Origin: Hyparrhenia diplandra
Taxonomy: Eukaryota; Streptophyta; Magnoliopsida; Poales; Poaceae
Assembly: GCA_015847255.1 (NCBI GenBank)
Contig: JADLZK010004649.1
Location: 1,612,001 to 1,676,000, forward strand
Reading direction: 5' to 3'
Length of the DNA stretch: 64,000 nucleotides
The notes under the pieces are model-generated. The model had not been told where the DNA came from. It made no database searches and worked only from the letters and a program-made list of their open reading frames with translations. The position numbers and the translations under genes are program-made. Positions within the stretch are counted from its first letter, which is position 1. Each line of letters begins with the position of its first letter. Shown here one piece after another: positions 8,522 through 19,168 of this stretch.

Positions 8522-11500
8522 TTCACGTGGGATCCTTGAACGAGCGTGTGATATGTCTTTCTGTATGAGGCCGTCAAGCACATTTTTGTTAAACTGCTTC
8601 ATATCCATAGCTGGGCAAGATTCGATTTTAAGACCCGAAGAGCAGAGAAAGTCCCAGGACTACCACTGGATCCTAAGGATGCAAGGCATTGGCAACTCTT
8701 AAGAAACAGTGTTTCTAATGATGACGCGTCTCTCAAGTCCACCCAGCTGTCCTGACACAGAACAGAGCTCTCCACACGTGCAGATTACCAACTTCTTGAG
8801 GGACGGTGGTAGATATGCAAGTGTTACCAAGCTAGCACATTCTCTTATCTCCAGATTTACTAGACATGGACAAGAAATCATTGGATACGGTGATTGCCCG
8901 GTAGGTGCCGTGGCTCGGCAGTATTCCAGTGATGTACAGGCTCCAAGATGTTTCTCCTTTTCCCATATGAATTCAAGTTTCGGGCATCCCAAAATATCAA
9001 TAATTCTGAGAGATGGGGGAAGACTGAAGAGCTGTACCAAGCATTCACAGTGCCTGACAGATATCTTGTTTAAATGTGGCAGGACGTGCTCTGTTCTTTG
9101 GGTAGGTTCTGCATCTGTCACCTGCTCGGGCCCAATTAGCTTATTACAGTACTCAATCGACAAACCCTTCAAGGACACCAAGCTTTTGAATACTTGTTCA
9201 GGCCAGTACATCAGCACGTCGCAGTATTTAATTGTCAGATCTACAAGTTTTTCAAATGATTTCCAGGCCACAAATGTTAGCTCTGATTCACTTGGGAAGA
9301 AGAAAAAGTTGCAGCCAGATATGCTCAGTTCTGACAGAGGTGCTGCTTTCATGTTATGAAGGGATTGTTCTAGCTTCTGCGATGAACCGCAGCTACTATC
9401 TATCTGAGGTGGTGCTTCAGTGTCACGGACACGCATTTTTAGCCAGGAAAGTGAAGTCATGTGCCTTGATTTAATTATTCCTAGGGATAGCAGTGCCTTG
9501 CCTTCGTCCAGCCTTATGACCTTGAGCCCTGGTGCTTCAGGAAGACTTCTCAACTTTGGACAGTTTTCAATGTCAATCTCCTCAAGTACAGGAAAGGTTA
9601 ATTCATCTTTTCCTTCTGTTGCCACCCACCTCTCCAAGCTCTCCAAATCATGTAACCGCAGTTGCTTCAGTGCTGGAAATGGAGCAGAGACAATATCGCT
9701 GCATAGGCTTTGCAATTTGTCCAACTTTTCCAAGTAAAGAACTTCAAGAGTTTTGAAATAGTAAAATTGAGGAAATTCCTCGCACAGCGTACAACCATGC
9801 AGATGGAGCGTAGTCAATTGCTGCAATTTCCTAACATCGGTTACCCATGATGGTAAACTAGTGCCTCTGTAGTTGACTATCCTTAGTGTCTGCAGACGAT
9901 CATGAGGTTTAAGGGCATATAGCACCTTCTCATGGCAATCCATTAGCACTGATTGTTCTTGACCCTTACTATCCCATTCAAGAGACAAGTGTGTTATCTT
10001 CTCTTTATGTTCAAGTCTGACCTTTTTTGCAAGTTGTTCTGTTACATTTTCCAGACCACTTAATTCTAACTCACCACCAAGATTTAAATTTCCAAGTTCT
10101 CCGATAGTACTGCAGTCCGAGCTAGCACCAGCAACAAAATATGTTAGTGTCTGTAGAGAAGTCATCTGTCCGAGTCCAGAAGGCATGCACGTCAGCGATT
10201 CACATCCATGGGTATAGAGGTGTCGTAGGCTTGCCATATGCTTCATATCCTTTGGAAGCTGACGAAGCTCCGTGCAAAAAAAAAGAAAGGTCCAATGTTT
10301 GTAGATTATACATAATGCTAATATCTTCAGGAAGTATCACAAACGAATGTCCTGACAGATTAAGATACCTCAGGTGCTTTATCTGTCCTGTAAGGCATTT
10401 CTGTACTGAATAGCCTATTGCAGGAAGGTGTAGGGCTCGCAAAGAAGTGTACTGTGATATGTCAAGGCGGTCATGATAATCTGTAAAGAATAATGTCTGG
10501 AGCATTGCAGTTTTTTTCTTCGATAGATGATCCAACGAAGATATAATCGGTCTTTTCTGAAAAACAGCACTTGTACCATATACTGACAAGAAGACGTGGC
10601 GAGTAGGATTTTGCAACAGCTTGTTGATAGTGGGCTTACCAACTATTGTGGCGCATTCTTTCCCCATAACAGATAGGGCAATGTCATGCATGAGATCATG
10701 TATCTTGCATATGGTTCTCTTACAAAGCGACAAGCTTCCACTCAAATGGTGACCAACTGGAACAGTTTGCTTGATATCTTGAAAGAATGACCTCCAAGTT
10801 AGATCCTTGAAAATTTGTTCACCTACAGTTTCAGGCTGGTCGCCATCGTGCACAGGTATAAAGTCATGTGCCATCCACAATTGAATCAATAGTTCAACAT
10901 CGATCTCATAGTCTTTGGGAAATAAAGCACAAAATGCAAAGCACTGCTTCATATGTGATGGTAGGTCATCAAAACTGAGCTTGAGTATTGGTAAAATTCC
11001 ACTTGTCTCATTACATATGCTACTTTTGGCCAATGTATGTTTCCACTCATTCATGCTAGTCTTGTTACTCAACATGGAGCCAAAGGCTTTGGCAGCCAAA
11101 GGAGAACCAGCACATTGGTCAACAATCCTACTGAAAATGCGATCCAGCTCATCACTATTTGGATTTTGAAAGCTGAATGCTCTGCTCTGGATAATTTGCC
11201 TCAAATGCTCGTCATCCAGCTTCTCAATATTATGTGCTTCATTTACACCCATGGCCATGATTTCAGCCACTTTTGAATCACGAGTTGTTGTCAGTACTAC
11301 ACTGCCCTTGCCACCCTGCTTAAGGCAGGTCATTAGCTTTCCCCACTTGTCAGTATCCCGATTCCAAACATCATCTAAAACAATAAGGTACCTCTTTCCA
11401 CTTATCATACTCTGGAGATCCCTCAGTGTTTTGTCTCGACCTTTATCGCAGGTTTCACAGATATTACATGCAATGGTATTGACGTCAAAATCATCTGACA

Positions 11501-12204
11501 CACAGCACCACCTACGAAACTCAAAATACTTCACAATTTCAGGGTCATTGTAAATGAGCTGAACAAAGGTGGTTTCGCCCATCCCGCCCGGTCCAACAAT
11601 TGGAAGGACCATGAGATTCATGTTGCTGCTAGCTTGATCAAGCAGCATCCCCATGATTTTATTCTTCTCCCGATCTCTAGATCTGCTAACAATATCCCTG
11701 TCGGAGTCAATGATTATGGAATCCGTTTGTCGCCACTGCCTTGAGGGCTGTTCTAGCTGCAGGTGTCTGAAATCGAACTTATTCATCTCAGTGACCAGGT
11801 CATCGATGGTCTGCACAATCCTGCATAGCTTCTTGCCCATCCTGTAGCGGAACACAATAGGGTTACGAGCTGGGACTAGGAGCCTCGCAATCTCTGTTCC
11901 ATGCTTGCTGTTCTGGCCCTTCTTCTTGGCTTCTCGTCGAAGTGCCTCATACTTGAACTCATCAAAGACATCATTGGCCTCATAGGCCGCTGTCTTGAGG
12001 TCTTTGAGCCAAGCTGAAACGTCTGACCGGGAGGCCCCTTTCTCCCTCTGCATCCTGGATGATGTACAGGATTGCTGGCAGGATGCGCTCTAGGATCTTG
12101 CGCTGCTCCTCCATGCCTTCCATGACCTTGTACTGCTCCAGCAGGTAGCTGGATGCCTTCTCCTTCAGCATAGAGACCAGTGGCCCAATCAGCAACTCGG
12201 CCAT
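8522..12204 (-). pseudogene. CC-NB-LRR disease-resistance gene (RGA-like), frameshifted
   Basis: The minus strand encodes an NLR immune receptor. The start codon at 12204-12202 (MAELLIGPLVSMLKEKASS) begins a coiled-coil domain. NB-ARC follows with kinase-2 LIVLDDVW, RNBS-B VVLTTTRDSKVAEIM, GLPL-type GSPLAAKAFG, RNBS-D QCFAFCALFPKDYE and MHD in KIHDLMHDIA. Irregular LRRs run to about 8520. Breaks: an extra G near 12045 in the coiled coil; an A9 run at 10276-10284 (minus-strand T9) that shifts the frame in the first LRRs; and a deletion plus frame change near 8735, where about 20 residues present in the second NLR are missing, leading to a premature stop at 8699. The P-loop reads GGMGETT: the Walker A Lys is Glu (codon 11576-11574). 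The gene is most likely non-functional, unless the indels are sequence errors. Confidence 0.85.
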
Positions 12205-12251
12205 TGTATATGTTGCTCTCACAAAACACAAGAACACGAGCAGGTCAGCAG

Positions 12252-13020
12252 GCTCCTGATGTGTCCTCCTCGATCTCCTCCTGATGCAACCAGAAGATTG
12301 AATACAAAATTTATTCTCCAAACAAGTCACAAATTCCAAGCCAAAAAAAAAGAGCAGAGACAAAAGCGGATGCACGAACCAGTGAGTAATATGTGTTTGT
12401 ACAAATTGCTTCAAGAAAATCAGCTGCTGAACCAGCTCGATTCCGACGGCTCCGATGGAAGGATCATCATATCACTGATGAGCCCATTGATCACCAACTC
12501 GATAGAACTTTCTTCTGATGGCAGCAGATACACAAATACAGAGGAGATGGGCAGCTAGCACTCGACAGAAAAGTGGTTGTGTTTGGGAGCAATCCTAGCG
12601 ATTTCACCAGGACAAACACACGATGCACACACGGGTTCTTATTCCTGGCTGATGTGTCCTCCTCTATCCCCTCCTGCATGCAAATCACAAATACATCCGT
12701 CAACTTGATTGAATAGATAATTTATTCTCCCAACAAGTCACAAATTCCGAGAAAAAAAAGTGCAGACGACATAAGCAGATGGACGAACCAGTGAGTAGTA
12801 CGTGTTTGTACGGTTTACTTCAAGAAAATCAGCTGCTGCGCCACCTGGGTTCCAACAGTTCTAGAGGGATCATGGTATCACTGGCCAACCCATCGTACAC
12901 CAACACGATCGATCTTTCTTCTTATTCCAACAGACACAGAAATGCAGAGGAGGACGAGCAGTTAGCACTCTGACAGGAAAGTGATTGTTTTCAGAGCGAC
13001 TCTAGGGATTTCACAGAGAG
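12252..13020. repeat. Tandem ~390-bp duplication upstream of the first NLR
   Basis: Unit 1 (about 12252-12620) and unit 2 (about 12647-13020) align in order. They share GATGTGTCCTCCTC, TTATTCTCC then CAAGTCACAAATTCC, GACGAACCAGTGAGTA-like and CTTCAAGAAAATCAGCTGCT. Spacing is about 395 bp and the copies have diverged noticeably. The duplication lies just upstream of the NLR start codon, in its probable promoter or 5' UTR. From 13020 to 14020 I see no gene or repeat. Confidence 0.8.
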
Positions 13021-14023
13021 AAATACAAGATATACTCTCGTCTCCAAGGTGCTTGTTTTGCTCAGTTGCTTGGCTCAATTATTTGGACCAACTGGTTAGG
13101 TGCCGTATCACAGTCGATGGTGGCAATGCATTCATTCATCGATGGGGACCGAACCAACTACAAGTAATAAGTACGTGATGCTACTGATAGTGTGAACTAG
13201 TACTGCTTCCACTGTTCCACAACCAACCACAGCCCAGGCAAAGCATACGGAGAAATTGAATTCTAGATGGGGATCGATCGCAAACCTTCACCTGCCACCT
13301 GTGTACGGCTCCCACAGGTTCCTGTCTGATGCACTGATTGTCTCATGCCAGCACAATGACCTGCTACCGTGGACAGATCTGATTGTCATTAGATGGTTTC
13401 TTCCAGCTGTACAGTGGTCATCAGCACAGCTTGTGTTGGTCGCACAGGAATGAAGCCATCATCGTCCACAAGTTTTGTATAAGACCAGCTTCCCCAACCC
13501 TTTCACAGGCCCCTCATGCCCATTGCCTGCCCATGCCGTTCACTCGCTCACAGTGTCTTTTAGGCAACATAGGTATCAGTATGGAGGTGACTACTCTAAG
13601 AATGATGACTGCCGAATCTATTGAAACAATTGCACGCATACACTGGATGGAACTGGCAGAAGAGCGTGTTACGAATTCATATTTCAATTTTTGCAGATAA
13701 CATATGAAGACAAACCAGATATTTTGTTTTACCATACGAGCAAAAATGTAATGTGCATTGGTGCTACATCTAGAGTTTGCTAGGGAGTCACCATTTCATC
13801 GTTTTTAACCTTTTGTCTACTTCTGGGGTTAGTCTTCTGTCAAACACTGGCATACCAAAATATTTCATTGTGAAAGGGTAATCTGCCATTGAAAACTTCA
13901 GTAATCATACCAGCTTTTTCTCCCTATATGTCAATCGTGAATACCTCAATTTTTATTATAGTTGATTCTCATGCCCCGACATTTCCTCATAGCAAAGCAA
14001 AATGAACTTGAAAAAAATTGCAA

Positions 14024-16250
14024 AATGTTGGTGAAGGACCAAACGGTGACCAGGAGGGGGGTGAATGGGAGCCCAATTTTCTTTTTTTCGATTTCGGGTC
14101 ATCGGCTCAACCTCCAACCTTAAAAAGCGAACTCACAAAAAAACGAGTGATACACGTGCTAAGCGGTAGCAAGATATCAAACGCGAAGGGTTAGGCACAA
14201 CGAGTCCAACGAAACAAACAGAGATCGAATCGGAGCTCGAACGATCAAACCACAACTGTCAAGAAAGAAGATCGAACCGAACGACGTAAAACGAGATACC
14301 CGACTCTATATAAAAAGAAGCGAGCCCCCGAAACTAAAATACCAACGCCAACTTGTGGACGAGAGTACTTAGAAAAATCCTCGGCACGATAGAAAATCAA
14401 CGCAAAAACCGGTTCGCGAAACCGAGCTCAAATGACACAACTGATGGTGACACAAGGCTCCGACTGAACAACTAAACGAGCACAGGACTGCTCTCGACAG
14501 GCAGAAGCAGCAATGTCTTCACTGTATACGCATGACCTGCACAAGATGAGCACGTACAAGCAAGTAACCAGCTTGAGAAAATTCAATACGTCAAGTGCTA
14601 GCTGATCACCAATAGAAAATTGAATCACTATTGCTTGATGGTGACAAGACCAAGAGATGAGCAGCTTTTGGCCAATTGCAAATCAGCACAAGCAGTAACA
14701 AGCCATTAGTAATACGAACTGCAATCTCCAACCTGCAGTGCGCACATCCTGTCAATTACAGCACTACTGAATCGAACGAGTTGCTGCTGGCGAAAAGCAG
14801 ACAGAGCTGCTGGACAACCGTCCTTCCTGGCGACGGGCAAGCACTGCTTTAGTGCTGGGCAATTCAACAAACAGCTTGCATGCGCAGAGAAAAGGAACCA
14901 AGGCTGAGTTCGTCGGACACTAAAAACTCGCACACAAGTACTCGATCTAGCAGCCCTGCACAAGAGAAAGAGTTGCTCGAAGGCCAACTCCACAGCACAA
15001 GAGAAAAGATCGACCTTTGATGAAGTAGAAGCCGAGCTTGGTGCAGGGGCGGGCGACGCGGTTGGCTTGACGCTGCTGCCGACCTGCTCTGCTGCTTCTT
15101 GGCTGGAGCAGCGCGCCCAGAGCTGAGCAAGTCGCTCAGGCTCCAGGGAAGTGCGTCTTCTTTGAATCAACAACTGCTGCCGTGCGCAGCTGACAGCCCT
15201 GGCCGGCTGACCGGCTAGCAGACTTGGCCGGCTGCTGTGCGCCCGTCCATGGCCATGAGTAGCAGGCTGCCTGATGGATGGCCGGCCCTTGATTGATGTC
15301 GAACTGCTTGGCCGCTTGATGCTCCAAGATTGCTGGCCTGCAACAGAAACACCGAAGACCACACAAGATCCAAAATCCAACGAAAATCACAGCAAAAGGG
15401 AGAGGGATCGATCAAAAAGCCGGAGGAGGGCACAGGGGAGCTTTGGGGCTCCCCTTCCCCCAACGAAAATCACCACAAAATATCCACAAATTTGTTTTTG
15501 GACCTCTAAACAAGAACCCTAAAAATTGGGGAAAAATAAAAACGAAAAATAAGAGAGGCAAAGAGGATGGGAGGGCTGCCCCCTCACTATATATAGTCTG
15601 AAATCCTCTTTCCCAAACTATCCCTACATACATAAGAGAGCGAACCGCTTAACCCTAAGGCTAATTTAGTCCGACTCCGGATAATTTGATCCGACGGCCA
15701 CCGCGCCTCCTCATCGCACCTTGCTCCACGCAATCTCGAGATGCCGCCACGTGCCGTCCTTCCGTCCCACCGGAACGCCCGGGTTTTGAGGCCCAAACCG
15801 TGAAAACCCGCCGATGGTTTTGAGGCCCAAACCACCAAACCCGCTCCCGTGGTTTTTGAGGCCCAAACCACGAAACCCGCTGACCGATGGTTTTGAGGAC
15901 AAACCACCAAACCTCCTCAACACGTGTCATCGCCGTCTTGACCGCCCGAAGTCGCCAAGTCATCCGAGCTCCCCGCCCGCTCGCACGCTCGCCATCTTGA
16001 CCCGATCGACACGGTCCCGCCACGTCCTCTTGATTCGTCGATGTCCCGGAAGTCGACCACCATGGCCGGCCACCCGCGATCGGTCCCTCGGTCAAGCCTC
16101 ACTCCCCGTCCTTCACCTCCGCGGTCGGTCGGCCCGCACGTCCCTCCTTGGCCCCTTCACCTCGCCGTCGCCTACCATCTCCAGCTCCACACCTGCACAA
16201 CACACGAACCAGAGAGACGTCTTCGACACACTACACGTGTGTCGGTGAAC
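14024..16250 (-). mobile_element. Unclassified transposon-like segment
   Basis: On the minus strand the segment has a TATATATAG box at 15594-15586, then a T-rich leader and two intron-like acceptors (TTGCAG near 15339 and CTTGTGCAG near 14955). It ends in a sequence like a plant LTR terminus, CCTTCACCAACA (14035-14024). The region 14040-14450 resembles the GAGGGGGGTGAATGG-type sequence common in grass LTRs. I cannot find the matching left end or a TSD. Open frames have no recognisable domain. It could be a solo LTR or a non-autonomous element. Confidence 0.35.
15781..15920. repeat. Four tandem copies of a ~35-bp repeat
   Basis: The phrase GTTTTGAGGCCCAAACC, with variants, occurs four times spaced 33-38 bp apart, alternating with short spacers such as ACCAAACCCGC. 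It lies upstream of the minus-strand TATA-like box at 15590, so it may be a promoter repeat of the transposon-like segment. Confidence 0.75.
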
Positions 16251-16259
16251 ATAGCCAAG

Positions 16260-17330
16260 CATAAAAGATAAACAAAATAGAAGTAAAGTGTTATTTGTTG
16301 ACAATCACTCAATCACAAAACTAAACACATGTGACCCAAATCAACCATGTGTTGCGGTTGGACATTAGGTTTCAAAAAAATAAAATAGTATCATACGCAT
16401 ACTTTAGGTGACTGAGGCACACTCTCTGCTAACTGAGGTAGCATCCTTAAATTTGCCCCCTCTCGCTAGCAGTCTTCAGTCTTTAACAGGGTCGCCAGCA
16501 AATCACTCACTATGTTGAAAAGAAGAGGCCGATGTAAAGCGTGGACAGTTAAACGTGACGCTAGACAGCAACACCCCACACCACACCCTCAATTTCTCTA
16601 TGAAAACGATGCAATACTTTGCAGAAGACAAAGCATAAACAGAGGACGAGACAACTATTTGTCAGATCTCAGTGAAGCAAGGCGTAGCGAACAGAAAGAA
16701 ATCGAAACGTACAGCAAACCTCGTTTGGGAGCGCTAACCTGCTAGAATCAACCGCCGCTGCCGCCACAGACCGTCGGATTCGACGGGAAGGTATGGCGGC
16801 GGCCCTCGGGTCTTCCGCCTATCTCCATCTATCAGCCGTCGGATTCGGGAACGGTAAGCCGATTTCAACGACGGCGCCGGAGCCGGCGGTGCGTTGTGGA
16901 TGAGATTACAGTGGGACCCGCATGCGAACCTCGAGCGAGAGGGCCGCCCGGCCCCGACGAGGCAAGGCGCCATTCGCCACTGCAGCTCAGAGCTCCATCC
17001 CCTGGCATCAAACTGCCATCGCTCGGTGGAGTGCTCCACCAGAGTGGCTGGCCACCCTACACCGGCGCGGCGCCTGCCCGCCGCCGTCCACTGCGCCGAG
17101 CTGCTGTTGGCGTCACGACGCTGAGCTGCTCCACCGTTAACCATGAAGCTGGGCTAAAGCCCACGGCCCAAAATTCTGTAAGGGCCGAACGCCGGATCAC
17201 GAATTTCCGAGGCCCACACTCCGATGGCCTGTGTTGTGTATCGATTATTGCGTTCTCTGTTCTGAATGCCCACTCTGCTTCCCAAAAACATTTTTTTGAA
17301 AGAACGCTTCCCAAAAACTTGATGGTGCAG
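16260..17330. other. Unassigned stretch, no supported gene
   Basis: The left half is AT-rich and shows nothing recognisable. The part 16740-17145 is GC-rich and open on both strands, with a 136-codon minus-strand frame (17144-16734). It has no domain I know, no clear splice context and no repeat elsewhere in the window. I leave it uncalled. Confidence 0.4.
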
Positions 17331-17580
17331 AGCTCCATTTCTGAAACCGGAACACAAGGGATGCAATAGCATGGATCACAATGGTTTCAACCTTATATAC
17401 ATTACAGACTGATAACGGCATGTCCGACAACCATCTCAACAAACAAGCAAGATGGTTTCAAACCGTGGAACCATATGTTCCACAGACAAGGGTCACTGGC
17501 TTGTTTCCTTTAACTTATTCATAACAATACACAGCAGCACGTCTCTGCATGAACACGCACACGCGCAGTCACACACTTAA

Positions 17581-18574
17581 ACCAATTAACAAAACGGGGC
17601 ACAACTACTAAGAGCAACTCCAACCCACCCCCTATTTGAGCCCCTACCCTAAATTCTAAGGGGTTTGGAGAAAAAATCAACTCCAATGGAGCCTAATTGG
17701 GACCTCAAATTTTGTAAATCCTCAAATTTTAGCTTTTACCCTAGATCTGGATGGCCCCTGCTCACCGTGGGTCCCACTTTTTTTCCTCTTGGTCGTCCCG
17801 GCTTCATAAGCACCGCCCGCCGCCGCCCGCCGCCGCCTTGCCGGCCCGGCTGGCCGGGGAACCGTCGTCGCCTCGCTTGGCTTCCGTGGCGCGGGCGCGC
17901 GGCGTCCTCCATCTTCCTCCTTTTGTCCGGCCGGAGCGCCGCGCCGTGCTTCCGCGCTACGGCGAGACCACCACGCCTCGAGGCTCAGCTTCCTCGTGGG
18001 CGCGGCGTCGGTTGCCGCTGCGGGCGGCACCACGAGGAGGTTGTCGTCGTCCCCCAAGCTGCTTCCACCTCGTGAGCGGCCTCCCGGCCCGACCAGCGGC
18101 ATCTCGGGCGCGCCACGGCGGGCCTCCCCTCCCCGCCGTCGCCCGCGCGGCGTGACCCGGGCCAGTGGCGCGGCCCGCTCGTCCCCCATCCGGCGACCCG
18201 CGGGACATCGCGGCGGAGCCGCGGAAGGTGTGCCACCGCCCCTTCGCCAGCACCGGCCGTCGGGAGCCGGTGCGGGTCATTGGCGCGCCGTCCATGGCCG
18301 TGAATTTTTACGCCCGCCATCCGGCGGCGGCATCGGCGAGCGGGCGGCGCCGGGCTTTGGGCGCGCCCGGCGGTATTCCATCTCTTTTCTCGACGGGCGG
18401 CCCCACTAAAAATAGGGTCTGGTTTCATTTTTCCACTTGGAGTTGGAAATAAATTTGGGCTCCTATTTTTCTTAGACCAGCATGCAAATAAAATTTTAGG
18501 GTCTAAATTTAGAGGCTCCACTGGAGTTGCTCTAACACAACCAATTAACAAAACGGGGCACAACTACTAACACA
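17581..18574. repeat. 35-bp tandem duplication split by a transposon
   Basis: An identical 31-bp sequence beginning ACCAATTAACAAAACGGGGC lies at 17581-17611 and 18540-18570. With the four bases CACA that follow each copy once the element is removed, it forms a perfect 35-bp tandem duplication. The Tourist-like element sits after the TAA of the first copy. Confidence 0.85.
17612..18532. mobile_element. Tourist-like (PIF/Harbinger) non-autonomous element
   Basis: The termini are GAGCAACTCCA and its exact reverse complement TGGAGTTGCTC, flanked by the target duplication TAA (17609-17611 and 18533-18535). These are the marks of PIF/Harbinger MITE-type elements. The 921-bp interior is very GC-rich from 17740 to 18400 and carries overlapping open frames on both strands without a recognisable transposase, so it is non-autonomous. 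It inserted into the first half of a 35-bp tandem duplication in the second NLR's 3' region. Confidence 0.85.
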
Positions 18575-19168
18575 GAAGCTATAATAAGGCAAGTTTTCCA
18601 CAATCCAAACTTATGCAAGAACCATATGTGCCTGGCAAATACAAAATGGGACAACAACGCTTTGCTCCATGAGTGTCTCCAGTCCTGGAAGTTGAAACTG
18701 ATACCCTCCAGAACAACTTGAGCTCCTCAACAAGGGTTCCAGGATCTCATTAGTCAGTTCAGTACAGCTTCAATGATGTCGGACCATCCCCTCTCAACAC
18801 CATGGGATAGCATATTTCCAAGTGTTTCGTTCCCATAGTTTAGTCGCTACCACTGAAATCGCTATCACTGAAAATGGAAAATACACGTTACTAATTACTG
18901 TGCATCCAAGAATAGAAATCAATAACCATATGAATGAACCAACAATGTGCATGGGTTTACATCATCAGAGACAAAAAAGGACAGTCGAAAAAACAGATAG
19001 GAGACCATCACCCACATAAAACTAATGTACCAGACATCAATAATAAATACAGCTGCAGGGTCTCGTACCTGATTAATCGTTTACATAGTGCAGATTTGCA
19101 GCGTATATAAAATGTAGATAGAGGAATTTAAAGAAACAATGGGAAAAAAATTGAACAGTATACCTTTC

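Larger units (their letters stand above)
17330..19060 (-). other. 3' region of the second NLR, paralogous to 7540-8250
   Basis: Apart from the inserted element at 17612-18532, this follows the first NLR's 3' exon. Common blocks include CAACCTTATATACA-like, the CCAATTAACA run and the CTCCATGAGTG block. The two NLR loci therefore share their 3' ends, including non-coding parts, which supports local duplication. Confidence 0.65.
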
